Assembly (NCBI GenBank): GCA_012026885.1
Contig: VEPL01000007.1
Location: forward strand, 62,001-126,000
Reading direction: 5' to 3'
Length of the DNA: 64,000 nucleotides
Origin: Betaproteobacteria bacterium
GTDB lineage: Bacteria; Pseudomonadota; Gammaproteobacteria; Burkholderiales; Rhodocyclaceae
The translations under genes and the position numbers were made by a program. Every line of letters begins with the position of its first letter. Position 1 is the stretch's first letter. This document shows, piece after piece, positions 13,905 through 24,517 of this stretch. The notes below the pieces were generated by a model. It had not been told where the DNA came from. It did not search any database and worked only from the letters and a program-made list of their open reading frames with translations.

Positions 13905-14554
13905 CAGCCCTCTGGGTCCGCGAGCAGCGGCCCGACCAGCGCGGCCAATGCCTCGCCCAGCACCGCGTGCTGCACGAGATCGAGATGTACGCCGTCCACG
14001 GCACTCGAGGGCGTTACGCTGCCGGCATCGAAGAAATGGCAGCCGACCTCGTCGCACACTGCGCGCAAGGCGGCGGCCAGGCCGACACATTTGAACTCGC
14101 CCCCGGCGAACTTCGGCGCAATCGGCCCCCTGGGGGTCTGCAGGGCGGGCGGCGCCACCACCAGGATTTCCGGCACGGGCATGCCGGGCTCGATCGGCGC
14201 GGTGCGGATGGCGGACACCAGGGCGCGGATGCCCTGGGCGGAATGCCGGGCATTGTGGTCGTGCATCGACTGGAAATCATTCGTCCCGAGCATGAGGATC
14301 ACCAGCGCGAGCGGCGAGTGAATCTCGATGCGCTGCGCCAGGCCGACCAGGCCGTTGCGTCCGGGCTTGAACGGGTCTTCCCAGACCGTACGGCGACCGT
14401 TCAGGCAATCCTCGATGACCCGCACCTTGCGTCCGGTGGCGCCAAGCGAAATCTCCATGACCCCCGGCCAGCGCTGCTCGAATGGCAGGCGCTGTCGCGT
14501 TGTCGGGACGATGCCCCAAGAGAGCGAATCGGCGTAGACCAGGATGTGCTGCAT
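13904..14554 (-). CDS. SGNH/GDSL-type esterase
   Basis: A 216-residue cytoplasmic SGNH hydrolase. Block I is YADSLSWGIVP (Ser10 nucleophile, with Ala in place of the usual Gly of GDS), block III is MLGTNDFQ, and the Asp-His pair is in DGVHLDLVQH. The SLSWG and RWPGVM motifs resemble the arylesterase/acyltransferase subgroup. Likely substrates are small acyl esters. Followed by the overlapping secreted-protein gene. Confidence 0.87.
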   Translation of the reverse strand: MQHILVYADSLSWGIVPTTRQRLPFEQRWPGVMEISLGATGRKVRVIEDCLNGRRTVWEDPFKPGRNGLVGLAQRIEIHSPLALVILMLGTNDFQSMHDHNARHSAQGIRALVSAIRTAPIEPGMPVPEILVVAPPALQTPRGPIAPKFAGGEFKCVGLAAALRAVCDEVGCHFFDAGSVTPSSAVDGVHLDLVQHAVLGEALAALVGPLLADPEG

Positions 14555-14639
14555 GGCGGTAATCCGTGCGGTGCGGTTGCGTGTCGGAAGGGTCGGGTAG
14601 CGCCGTTGCTTCCCGCCCCGAATGCGGGCGCCGGCCGGC

Positions 14640-14795
14640 CTACTTGGAGGATGGGTCGATGGGCTGGCCGTCGTAGCGGATCATCAGCTTGCCCGACACC
14701 AGCACCATGCGTTCGGCCGGGGCGCCCTGCGCGGGTGCGGAAGTCGACAGCGAGGCCAGGATTGCCGAGCAAACGACGGGAAGCGGTTTCGGCAT
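14640..14795 (-). CDS. Small secreted protein, 51 aa
   Basis: A short gene with a strong ribosome site (AAGGAGATGTGAC before the ATG at 14795) and a Sec signal peptide (PLPVVCSAILASLSTSAPAQ). About 30 mature residues are left (RMVLVSGKLMIRYDGQPIDP). The good start site and signal peptide argue for a real gene. Function unknown. Confidence 0.6.
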   Translation of the reverse strand: MPKPLPVVCSAILASLSTSAPAQGAPAERMVLVSGKLMIRYDGQPIDPSSK

Positions 14796-14907
14796 GTCAC
14801 ATCTCCTTGGGGTGGATGGCAGTTGCGTCAGCAGCGCCCATGGTACTGCGGAAAGGCGAAGGCGAAACGCCCGTTGCCGGCCGTGCGGCCGGGTTGCCCG
14901 CAAGCGC

Positions 14908-15459
14908 TCAGTCCAAGCCAGCCGCGGCGGTGCACAAGGCGATCAACCGGTGCGCAAAGCGATCGACCGCTTGCCAGTCCGTGAATTCGGTGCAGGACGC
15001 GGGGTCCGTAGGCCCCTTGGTTATCCACATGATGAGGCGGATCACCTGCCGGTCCATGAAGCCGTACTTCGGGTAATCGATCTTCCCGGCGAACACCGCG
15101 ACTTCCGCCGGTGCCCAGGTGGTCTTGCGCCGGAACGCGCGGACGTAGGGGTTGGTTCCGGGCGTATCCTTGCCCGCCTTGCGCGCGACGACATTGACCG
15201 AGAAGAAGGCGCTGGGCCTCTGGTCCAGCACGGCGCGGTTGGCTTCGATGAAGCGCAAGACATCGGGACGATGCTTCCCGTAGCGGATGCTGGCGCCGAT
15301 CACGACCAGGTCGAACGCGGCCAGGTCGTCCACCGTGTCCCTGCCGATGCGAATCGAGGCGACGGAGCAATCCGCTGCTTCGAGAATCTGCCGGATACGC
15401 TCACAGATCAGCTGGGTCTGGCCGTCGACGGTCGAGTAGGCGATGAGTACGTGGGACAT
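14908..15459 (-). CDS. hemG: Menaquinone-type protoporphyrinogen oxidase / flavodoxin
   Basis: A 183-residue flavodoxin-like protein of HemG length. The FMN phosphate loop is YSTVDGQT near residue 8, GASIRYGKHRP is the second FMN loop, and FFSVNVVARKAGKDTPGTNP is the long insert typical of HemG. HemG oxidises protoporphyrinogen IX to protoporphyrin IX using quinone as acceptor. The ATG at 15459 matches the family start (SHVLIAYSTVDGQT). It could instead be a general flavodoxin-domain protein; no other haem gene lies nearby. Confidence 0.8.
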   Translation of the reverse strand: MSHVLIAYSTVDGQTQLICERIRQILEAADCSVASIRIGRDTVDDLAAFDLVVIGASIRYGKHRPDVLRFIEANRAVLDQRPSAFFSVNVVARKAGKDTPGTNPYVRAFRRKTTWAPAEVAVFAGKIDYPKYGFMDRQVIRLIMWITKGPTDPASCTEFTDWQAVDRFAHRLIALCTAAAGLD

Positions 15460-15592
15460 GGAATGCCAATTCAGGTTCTTCGGATGGCGGCGGTCTGCGA
15501 CCGGGTGACCGGCGCGGCCGACTGGCACGATTGTTTGCGCATCGCCCGGGAACCGCAACCTGCCATCGGCGGTGTGCCTGTCGCCGGGTGCC

Positions 15593-16627
15593 TTACTTAC
15601 CCAAACTCCCTGTCTGGACGCGCGAACGCTGGAGCGCAATCCGGCCCACCTTGCTCTCGAGCGCGATAGCAACGCGCGAGCGAGCCTCCATCTCGATCCT
15701 CAGCGTCAAGGGTTCGGCCCCGGCGCTCTTCGCCCGGTCGAATGCCCCGAACATTTCTGCTTCGTCGAAGCCGATCTCCGCCAGCAGCTTGCTGCCGCTC
15801 GGGCTCAGGTAGGTGATTTGTACGTGCCTGGGGATCGGTTCGAACACGCCCGGCGGCGACCGGGTGAAATCATGGAACTGGCGCTCGCCGTTGAACCCGC
15901 GCACGAAAATGTGCTGTGGCACGGCGTTTCCTGCCACGACGACGCGCCAGCGCTCACGCCGGGCGTAGCGCGGCCACGATGACAGCGGCGGGCCATTCCT
16001 GGCGAGGGCCTCGAACTCTTCCTTTCCGAGGCGTCCCAGCAATGTCGAGCGGACATGCTCCGCGCGCTCGATGGCCGGGTTGTCGAGAACCCGGCGCCAG
16101 TCAATCGACACCGGCTCGAGGCGGGCGATCGCCACCTCCCGAACCAGGCCGCTGCCCGCCAGCCACACGCTTGTCCACCCGCCGAGCCCCATCCCGACGA
16201 TGATCTTGTGCCAGGTGTCGCGCTCGTTCGCCAGCGGCACCTCGAACCCCTCTGCGAACAGTTGCGTCATCAAGTCATGGGGGAGCGGAACGCTGCCCCC
16301 GTAGAACCTGTCTTCGGCAAAGGAGAACCACGACAGATCGAGACGCTCCGGCACTGCCTTCTGTTCGGGGCCTTGGAGGCGGCGCGAGCCGATCTCGCCC
16401 CAGCCATTGTTGATGATCTTGCCGGCCGGGACTTGCGCGATCAGGCCATCGCTGCCCAGAAGCCGGCCGGAAATCAGCTGCATCGGATAGCGCTTGTCCG
16501 CACATTCGCTCGGCAGCCATTCAAACTTTTTGGGTCCGCCCAGAAACGCCTGCGCGGACCCGGCGGCGCCCAATGCGGAGAGGCCCGTGCCGGCGGCAAC
16601 TCTCAGGAAGAAACGCCGGGGATTCAT
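15593..16627 (-). CDS. Tat-exported protein, possibly DUF2931-like
   Basis: A 344-residue protein with a twin-arginine signal (MNPRRFFLRVAAGTGLSALG, then SAQA). The mature part has IGSRRLQGPEQKAVPERLDL, WFSFAEDRFYGGS and GMGLGGWTSVWLAG, which recall DUF2931 proteins; I am not certain of that. The ATG at 16627 overlaps the upstream pliI-like stop (ATGA) and places the RR pair correctly; an ATG at 16642 is an alternative. Tat use implies folding or cofactor loading before export. Confidence 0.7.
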   Translation of the reverse strand: MNPRRFFLRVAAGTGLSALGAAGSAQAFLGGPKKFEWLPSECADKRYPMQLISGRLLGSDGLIAQVPAGKIINNGWGEIGSRRLQGPEQKAVPERLDLSWFSFAEDRFYGGSVPLPHDLMTQLFAEGFEVPLANERDTWHKIIVGMGLGGWTSVWLAGSGLVREVAIARLEPVSIDWRRVLDNPAIERAEHVRSTLLGRLGKEEFEALARNGPPLSSWPRYARRERWRVVVAGNAVPQHIFVRGFNGERQFHDFTRSPPGVFEPIPRHVQITYLSPSGSKLLAEIGFDEAEMFGAFDRAKSAGAEPLTLRIEMEARSRVAIALESKVGRIALQRSRVQTGSLGK

Positions 16628-17145
16628 CGTGTGGTCCGGCATGGCTCATTTTGGCGAGGGGTCAGGTGACATTTCCCCATCCCCTCGAGCTTGCGACTTA
16701 GCTTGGCGGCCGGATCGTCGCTTGGTGCAAGCCCGCTGACGCTAGCAAGCAGACGGACCGCGCGCGGCTCCACGGCGAAGGCATCGGCGGATAGGTAGCC
16801 ACCGCTGCCTGCGGACTCGACGACAACCATCAGCACGGGGCGCTTACGCCCGGCAACTTGCAGCGGGGCAATCGATCGCACTGTGCCGTCGCGCGCCCTG
16901 ATGAGACCAGCCGCATAGAAGGTTGTTTCGTTTCCAGGTTGCCCACTCGAATCAAAGTACACCCGAACCGAGTAGCTCCCCACTGAGCGCGCCTCGAACT
17001 CGCCTTCGGATACCACGGCGACCAACCCTGGGCCAATGGATACTTTCTCTGAAAAATGCTCGGCGGCATGCGCTTTGCCAACAAACGCGGCTCCAACCAG
17101 TGCAGCCAAGAGGAAATACCAGATGAAGGGCTTGGAGAGACGCAT
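16624..17145 (-). CDS. pliI: PliI-like inhibitor of I-type lysozyme
   Basis: A 173-residue secreted protein with a Sec signal (FLLAALVGAAFVGKAHA). The mature domain has the PliI pattern: VAVVSEGEFEARSVGSYSVR, then FYAAGLIRARDGTVRSIAPL and VVVESAGSGGYLSADAF. PliI proteins bind and block invertebrate-type lysozyme in the periplasm. An origin of protection against invertebrate hosts or grazers is inference. A C-terminal extension (about residues 140-173) goes beyond the usual domain. It is coupled to the Tat protein gene by ATGA. Confidence 0.78.
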   Translation of the reverse strand: MRLSKPFIWYFLLAALVGAAFVGKAHAAEHFSEKVSIGPGLVAVVSEGEFEARSVGSYSVRVYFDSSGQPGNETTFYAAGLIRARDGTVRSIAPLQVAGRKRPVLMVVVESAGSGGYLSADAFAVEPRAVRLLASVSGLAPSDDPAAKLSRKLEGMGKCHLTPRQNEPCRTTR

Positions 17146-17244
17146 GGTGTGGAGGTTGATGGCGCCTAGCGTGAAGGTGAGGGGCGACGGGCCGGCCCTG
17201 CCGGCATGTCTTCCCAGGGGCCAAGCCGCGCCTCGACCGTAGGG

Positions 17245-17880
17245 TTAGAACTCGTCGGAGTCATCGCGATTGACACCATGCCGTATTTGGCCAAACCACT
17301 CGAACTGTCCAATTGTCTCTAGCGCGATTTCAAGAAGTCGCTTTTCAATGGGTCCGAACTGCTCGACTTCGTCGGAAAGTTCAAAGTAGCAACAACGCGA
17401 ATTGCTGTCATAGAAGAGTGAGCGAACAAAAGGTGTCAAGGATCTCTTATGTGCAGCTTCAACAAAATTTGCCATCTGCTGCATTTCCCCATCATCGTCG
17501 TCTCTGCTGGTGACGCTGATTCCGTGAAACGAACTGCTCTGCCCACAACCAGCTACCAGCGCAACAGGTCTTATTGATTCTTCAAACCATTGATGTTCGG
17601 GCTTGCACAGGTTGCATATTGATTTGACTGCGGATTCAAGATCTATGCGGAAAAATTCTCTGTTTCCGCTGTGGCGGTGCACTGCAAGGTTGCGATGAAT
17701 TGCCGATTCGAGTTTGTCGGCGTTCTCGGCAAGGCAGTAGTAAGCGAGTTTGAAAGGCTCGGGAACGCCAGTGGTAAACAGCTCGTCGACGCGTTCAGTA
17801 GGTACTTTCACGGAGTAGCCAATCTTCAGCAGACCAGGCATCGCTTCATTGCGAAGGATGTAAACGAAACCTTTTGCCAT
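17245..17880 (-). CDS. GIY-YIG (T5orf172/MUG113-type) domain protein
   Basis: A 211-residue protein. Residues 1-80 (GFVYILRNEAMPGLLKIGYS, then AIHRNLAVHRHSGNREFFRI) match the T5orf172 version of the GIY-YIG nuclease fold, including FVYIL..KIGYS and the late NREFF. The rest has no known motif. The gene is clearly AT-richer than its neighbours, with codon use unlike them, suggesting recent transfer. Start ATG 17880; an upstream in-frame ATG at 17937 is less likely. Such proteins occur in phages and defence loci; the role here is open. Confidence 0.75.
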   Translation of the reverse strand: MAKGFVYILRNEAMPGLLKIGYSVKVPTERVDELFTTGVPEPFKLAYYCLAENADKLESAIHRNLAVHRHSGNREFFRIDLESAVKSICNLCKPEHQWFEESIRPVALVAGCGQSSSFHGISVTSRDDDDGEMQQMANFVEAAHKRSLTPFVRSLFYDSNSRCCYFELSDEVEQFGPIEKRLLEIALETIGQFEWFGQIRHGVNRDDSDEF

Positions 17881-18255
17881 AGTGTCGATGCTCGATAGTC
17901 GGATGTTTGGTCTATGAGTTCTAACGTCTGAATTCACTGACCTGCGCGGCTTCTCGCGCAGGTCCGGTCGAGTGGTCGGTTGGCTCTCGTCAAGGTCCTT
18001 GAGCGATTCTCCACTAACATTTTTCCAGGCAGTAAAGCCATCGGCTTCCCCTCCATGAATGACTGCCGCGGCAGCCCTTGAACTGTCAAACTCAGTGTCC
18101 TTTGTGAAGACGCATCCGGTTCGCGGTACGCATTCGGTATCAGAGCATACGGACGGAGCTGACCCCTGTCCATTGGACTGCCGCCATCACCGGCGTCCAT
18201 GGTCTGGGGCGTCCGCGGGAGATGTCGGCACGCTAAACTGCCGGCTTTGGGCGAA
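17881..18255. other. Intergenic stretch without a supportable gene
   Basis: Between the GIY-YIG gene and rarA I see no convincing coding region; the minus-strand open frame here lacks a ribosome site and any family resemblance. It holds one perfect 10-bp hairpin at 17939-17964 (GACCTGCGCG, loop GCTTCT) without a T-run. The AT-richer character ends around 18130, so it may mark the edge of transferred DNA. Confidence 0.5.
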
Positions 18256-19616
18256 ATGAAAACCGATGGGCGGGGTGTCGGGTTGAGCGATCTTTTTTCT
18301 GGAAATGGGCCGGACTCGGACGTCGACCGCGACGGGCGGGCGTTGGCTCCGCTCGCCGAGCAGTTGCGTCCGCGCACGCCGGACGAGGTGATCGGCCAGC
18401 AGCACCTGCTCGGGCCGGGCAAGCCGCTGCGCTTGGCGTTCGAATCGGGCCAGCCGCATTCGATGATCCTGTGGGGGCCGCCGGGGGTCGGCAAGACGAC
18501 GCTGGCGCGCATGATGGCGACGCAGTTCGCCTGCGAGTTCATCGCCCTTTCGGCGGTTTTCTCGGGCATCAAGGAGGTGCGCGAGGCGGTGGCGCAGGCT
18601 GAGCTGTGGCGCGGGCAGGGCCGGCGGACCATCCTTTTCGTCGACGAAATCCACCGCTTCAACAAGGCGCAACAGGACGGCTTTTTGCCCTTCGTGGAAT
18701 CGGGCCTGCTGACCTTCATCGGGGCGACGACCGAGAACCCGTCGTTCGAAGTCAATTCGGCGCTGCTCTCGCGCGCCTCGGTCTATGTGCTGAAGCCGCT
18801 CGACGAGGCCGAGATGGGCCAGCTGTTCGACCGCGCCCGCGAACGCGCGTTGGCCGACCTGACCTTCGATGCGGCCGCCCGCGAGCGGCTGATCGGGCTG
18901 GCCGACGGCGACGCGCGGCGGCTGCTCAATGTGCTCGAGCAGGTACGTACGGCGGCGCAGGCGGCGGGGCTTGCCGCGGTCGACGGCAAATTCGTCGAGG
19001 AAACCATGGCGCAGAGCCTGCGCCGCTTCGACAAGGGCGGCGATGCCTTCTACGACCAGATCTCGGCGCTGCACAAGTCGGTGCGCGGTTCCAGCCCGGA
19101 CGGCGCACTCTACTGGCTGTGCCGCATGCTCGACGGCGGCGCCGACCCGCGCTATCTCGCCCGGCGCATCGTGCGCATGGCCTGGGAGGATATCGGCCTC
19201 GCCGATCCGCGCGCCATGCAGATCGCCAACGATGCGGCGGCCACCTACGAGCGCCTCGGGTCCCCCGAGGGCGAACTGGCGCTGGCCGAGGCCGTTGTTT
19301 ATCTGGCCGTCGCCGCCAAGTCGAACGCCGCCTACATGGCCTACAACGCGGCGCGCGCCTTCGTGAAGCAGGTCGGCTCGCGCCCGGTGCCGGTGCACCT
19401 GCGCAACGCGCCGACGAAGCTGATGAAGGAACTCGGCTACGGCAAGGAATACCGCTACGCGCACGACGAGCCGGAAGCCTACGCGGCCGGCGAAACCTAC
19501 CTGCCGGACGGCATGGCCGAACCCGGCTGGTACGAGCCGACGCCGCGCGGGCTGGAAGGCAAGATAGCCGAGAAGCTCGTCCACCTGCGCGAACTCGACC
19601 GCAAGGCCGGCAAGAA

Positions 19617-19620
<4 letters not shown>
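18256..19620 (+). CDS. rarA: Replication-associated recombination protein A (RarA/MgsA)
   Basis: A 454-residue AAA+ ATPase of the clamp-loader family. It has [16 protein letters not shown] at the N-terminus, Walker [10 protein letters not shown], Walker [17 protein letters not shown], sensor 1 [10 protein letters not shown], arginine finger SRASVY, and the C-terminal tetramer domain ([29 protein letters not shown]). It acts at stalled forks with SSB and RecA. The ATG at 18256 was chosen; a TTG at about 18283 (then SDLFSGNG) is an alternative. It overlaps the next gene by 4 bp. Confidence 0.95.
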
Positions 19621-21549
<1,929 letters not shown>

Positions 21550-21613
21550 TTGTTTCGGCGCAGGCTAACCGCGCGCAGCGCGTGTTAAGCACCGCCGGTG
21601 CGGCCGTAGCCAA

Positions 21614-21697
21614 AACAACCAGCAGGCCGACGGCAGCGTCGTGATCCCCGCGGTCCTGCGCCCCTACATGGGCGGCAGCGAGCGGATCACCGGCTGA
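21614..21697 (+). pseudogene. Duplicated 3' end of serS (27 codons)
   Basis: Read in frame from 21614, this stretch encodes [20 protein letters not shown] followed by GSERITG and TGA at 21695-21697. It aligns with the serS C-terminus ([20 protein letters not shown]). Only the tail is present and there is no start, so it is a fragment. The simplest reading is that foreign serS sequence or an insertion replaced the native 3' end and left the old one behind. The last bases overlap the mltF stop. Confidence 0.8.
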
Positions 21698-23090
21698 CCT
21701 TCAGGCGCGGCGGGTCGCCGGCCATGCCGCGCGGCGCCTCGTAGGCAGACGCATTGCGTGCGAGGATGTCGAAGTAGGTGCGGATGCTCTCGACCAGGAG
21801 CACCGCCTCGCCGCCGCGCGCTCGCCCGCTCATGACCCGCTCGGCAAATTTCGGCTGGGCGAGCAGCGGCAGTATCCGCTTCATCTCGTACCAGGCGTCC
21901 GGGTCAGCCTTGAGCAACTCGGCGAGGCGCCGGGCGGCGTTGAAGTGCCCGGGCCCGATGTTGTATGCGGCCAGCGCCAGCCAGGTGCGGTCCGGCTCGG
22001 CCACCGTCTCGGGCAGCGTTTCCTTGAGGATGTTGATGTAACGGGCGCCGGCAAGGATGCTCTCGCGCGGGTCGAGCCGGTTGCCCACGCCGAGGCGGTC
22101 GGCGGTTTCCTCGGTCAGCATCATGATGCCGCGCACCCCGGTCGGGCTCGTTGCCGCCGGGTCCCAGTGCGATTCATGGTAGGCCACCGCCGCGATCAAG
22201 CGCCAGTCGATCTGGGTGAGCGCTTCCGCGGCATGGAAATGTGGGCGCAGCCTGGGCAGGGTGCTTTCGATCTGGCCGAGGAACTTGATGATGTCGGCCT
22301 GGTTGAGCCGGCGGACGTGGCCGAAATAACGGTCGTCCAGGCGGGCCAGCGTGCCGTCGCGCTGGATGCGCTCGACGAAGGCAGCGAGGCGCGCCTTCAG
22401 TTCGACGTTGGGGTGCGGCCCCAGCCACCAGACCACCGGCTGTTCGCCGCTCAGGGCCAGGGTCGGCACGATGTCCGGGCGATGCGTCTGGGCGATCGAA
22501 GCGAGCGTCGAATCGACGGCCGCCAGCTCGACCCGCCGCTCGGCGACCGCCTGTGTCAGGTTGAGCGCGTCGGGATCGTCGACCTCGACCACCTCGAGCC
22601 CTGGCACGCTTTCCTGCAGCCGCTTCAGCGTCGCCGCCTGGCGCGACCCGGCCACGGCATGGACCGTCCGCCCGGCAAGCTGCGCGATTTCGCCGACGGG
22701 CAGGGTGGCTTCGTTCTGGACCAGCACGTCGGCGGTGACACGGAGCGGTTCGCTGGCCTGCATAGCCGGGTCACCGGGTGGAGTGAGCCAGGCGGCGGCC
22801 AGGTGGGCCTTGCCGGCGACGAGCTGGTTCGCCACTTCGCCTGGCGGCACAACGATGAAGCGCACGCCGACGCCCAGATCGCGGGCGAAGGCCTCGGCAA
22901 GGTCGCTCTCCAGCCCCGGTGCATCGGGGTCGCCGCTGCGGGTGAGCGGGCCTGGGGTGGTCAGGACGACGAGGTCCTGCTGGGCCGGCGTCGGAAATGG
23001 CAGGGTGCGCAATCCGGCCAGCATGCCCGGGTCGCCGCAGGCTGCGAGCAGCGCCGCGAATGCGATCAGGAGGGCGGGGAGGGTGCGCAT
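21687..23090 (-). CDS. mltF: Membrane-bound lytic transglycosylase F
   Basis: A 467-residue lipoprotein. The lipobox LLAAC follows a short signal, with the lipidated Cys near residue 18. Then comes a periplasmic binding-protein-like domain (about residues 30-265; [21 protein letters not shown]) and a C-terminal SLT domain with catalytic Glu in [25 protein letters not shown] and [12 protein letters not shown]. It cleaves peptidoglycan to 1,6-anhydromuropeptides. The ATG at 23090 gives the lipoprotein signal; the frame beyond it runs through the tRNA and is chance. Confidence 0.94.
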   Translation of the reverse strand: MRTLPALLIAFAALLAACGDPGMLAGLRTLPFPTPAQQDLVVLTTPGPLTRSGDPDAPGLESDLAEAFARDLGVGVRFIVVPPGEVANQLVAGKAHLAAAWLTPPGDPAMQASEPLRVTADVLVQNEATLPVGEIAQLAGRTVHAVAGSRQAATLKRLQESVPGLEVVEVDDPDALNLTQAVAERRVELAAVDSTLASIAQTHRPDIVPTLALSGEQPVVWWLGPHPNVELKARLAAFVERIQRDGTLARLDDRYFGHVRRLNQADIIKFLGQIESTLPRLRPHFHAAEALTQIDWRLIAAVAYHESHWDPAATSPTGVRGIMMLTEETADRLGVGNRLDPRESILAGARYINILKETLPETVAEPDRTWLALAAYNIGPGHFNAARRLAELLKADPDAWYEMKRILPLLAQPKFAERVMSGRARGGEAVLLVESIRTYFDILARNASAYEAPRGMAGDPPRLKVSR

Positions 23091-23122
23091 TTCCGGTTTT
23101 GTGCTATGATTTCGGTCCCCGC

Positions 23123-23212
<90 letters not shown>

Positions 23213-23220
23213 AACCATTG

Positions 23221-23252
23221 TATACCCGCACGTTCAGAGCGTTGCGGGTATA
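23221..23252 (+). terminator. Hairpin downstream of tRNA-Ser
   Basis: A perfect 10-bp stem TATACCCGCA / TGCGGGTATA with a 12-nt loop, followed by TTTATTTC. It sits 11 bp after the tRNA inside the element and could replace the terminator displaced by the insertion. Confidence 0.6.
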
Positions 23253-23266
23253 TTTATTTCTGCGCT

Positions 23267-23286
23267 CCTAGTACCTACCCTAGTAC
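23267..23286. repeat. Left arm-type repeats (2 copies of CCTAGTAC)
   Basis: CCTAGTAC occurs at 23267-23274 and 23279-23286, 12 bp apart. The second lies within TACCCTAGTACGA (23276-23288), which recurs exactly at 36895-36907 near the integrase end. This spacing and placement fit arm-type binding sites of a tyrosine integrase or its excisionase. Confidence 0.65.
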
Positions 23287-23320
23287 GAAATTCACTGATT
23301 TCGCGGGGCAGGTTAGCATG

Positions 23321-23342
23321 AAAAAGCCCGCACTCGGCGGGC
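23321..23342 (-). terminator. Rho-independent terminator of the element operon
   Basis: Read on the minus strand: GCCCGC, loop CGAGT, GCGGGC, then CTTTTT-type T-run (AAAAA at 23321-23325 on plus). It lies 20 bp after the last minus-strand gene of the element. Confidence 0.75.
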
Positions 23343-23361
23343 CTTCAAGAGCTTGTTTTGG

Positions 23362-23877
23362 CTATGCGAAATCGGCAAACCAGTTGAGCTGGCTGGCGCC
23401 CCTGCTTCGTGCGTCGTCGATCAAGGCTTGAGCCAGGCTCACCAATGCACTGCCGTTTTGGGCGAGAGCATCGTAGCTGCCAGAGTTGTGGGCCGAGACA
23501 ATGTCCACCTGGATCATCAGGTTCACTCGCTCAAGGTTGAAATTGTTGATTCCCCACCGGTCGTCATCGATTGGCGAATTGAAAGTTGCGCCGCTTTCCA
23601 GGCAGGCATGAACGTACGCAGAACAAACCTTGAGATAGGTCTCTTGGGCGGAGTGGTCCCTGGATACCAGAAGGTCCATGAATCTTCCTTGGCCCACACC
23701 TTCGTTGAGCGAGATGACGGCAAGGCGCTTTGCACTTTGCGGCGACAACCGAATCATCCTTTCCTTGTTATCGAGGCGAATTTGATATGTCTCGGAGCCT
23801 TTGCTTTTGGCTGGCTGCCAGTTGTCGCGGGTGGCGGTGAGTGTGGCGGATTGGGCTTCGGAATTCTGGGGGCTCAT
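23362..23877 (-). CDS. Element protein, unknown, 171 aa
   Basis: A soluble protein that I do not recognise. The N-terminal half is polar (SATLTATRDNWQPAKSKGSE), followed by MIRLSPQSAKRLAVISLNEG and a helical C-terminus ending GASQLNWFADFA. It is the last gene of the minus-strand operon before the terminator, 13 bp after the helix-turn-helix gene. Base composition is more AT-rich than the chromosome around it, as in other parts of the element. Confidence 0.65.
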   Translation of the reverse strand: MSPQNSEAQSATLTATRDNWQPAKSKGSETYQIRLDNKERMIRLSPQSAKRLAVISLNEGVGQGRFMDLLVSRDHSAQETYLKVCSAYVHACLESGATFNSPIDDDRWGINNFNLERVNLMIQVDIVSAHNSGSYDALAQNGSALVSLAQALIDDARSRGASQLNWFADFA

Positions 23878-23890
23878 GATGACTTTCCTT

Positions 23891-24391
23891 CTAGTGGTGG
23901 GTGGTGATTACTTGGCGCAGCCATTCGTCGACTTCGGAAATGACTGCTTCAGCCTCGGGGCTGCCAGGCCGGTTGAGCAGATCGGGCGGGCAGCGGAAGA
24001 GGAGCTCGTCGCCCTGGTCAAAAGTAACCATGTAGCCATGAAGCAGACAACCTGCGAGCTTTACCGCCTCCGCGCCGGTCAGGAACATTCCGGCATCGGC
24101 AGCGCAGGAAGCGATCACCAGGGGCCGGAAGAAGTTGAACGGGACGTGGGCACAGATGGCCACCTCGTCGAGCGGTAGCTCACGGGGTGCCATCCTGGCA
24201 GCGGGTGGTAGGGTGTCGCTCTTACCCGGGTTGCCGTCAATGCGGTATTCCTTGCGCGATAGCGTCGAGAGGTGGCGGTCGCGCCACTCTGCGGCCGCTT
24301 CCACGGAGTTCGTGGGCATACCGCGTTTCTTGTGCTTCTTGATCGTCGAGAGCGACAAACCAAGCGATTCTGCGAGTTGATTAAGTGTCAT
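23891..24391 (-). CDS. Helix-turn-helix protein, Nu1/terminase-small-like N-terminus
   Basis: A 166-residue protein. Residues 1-42 (MTLNQLAESLGLSLSTIKKH, EAAAEWRDRHL) look like the winged helix of Nu1-type small terminase or similar DNA-binding phage proteins. The remainder (ICAHVPFNFFRPLVIASCAA; VISEVDEWLRQVITTHH) is unknown. No large terminase is encoded in the element, so a packaging-redirection role or simple regulation are both possible. A 126-bp gap upstream may hold its own promoter. Confidence 0.6.
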   Translation of the reverse strand: MTLNQLAESLGLSLSTIKKHKKRGMPTNSVEAAAEWRDRHLSTLSRKEYRIDGNPGKSDTLPPAARMAPRELPLDEVAICAHVPFNFFRPLVIASCAADAGMFLTGAEAVKLAGCLLHGYMVTFDQGDELLFRCPPDLLNRPGSPEAEAVISEVDEWLRQVITTHH

Positions 24392-24517
24392 GGGGTTACC
24401 AATTCCGGTCAGATACCAAATCGAAAAAATCTCACCCTAGCGATATCGTGAGCTCGAATTGACCCGCGCTTGGGGTGCCCAGGAAGGACCCGTAGACTAA
24501 ACAGGGGGCTGGCGTCG

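Noticed and set aside
17934..18180. Minus-strand open frame between the GIY-YIG gene and rarA
   Set aside because: No ribosome site, no recognisable domain, and composition typical of non-coding sequence.
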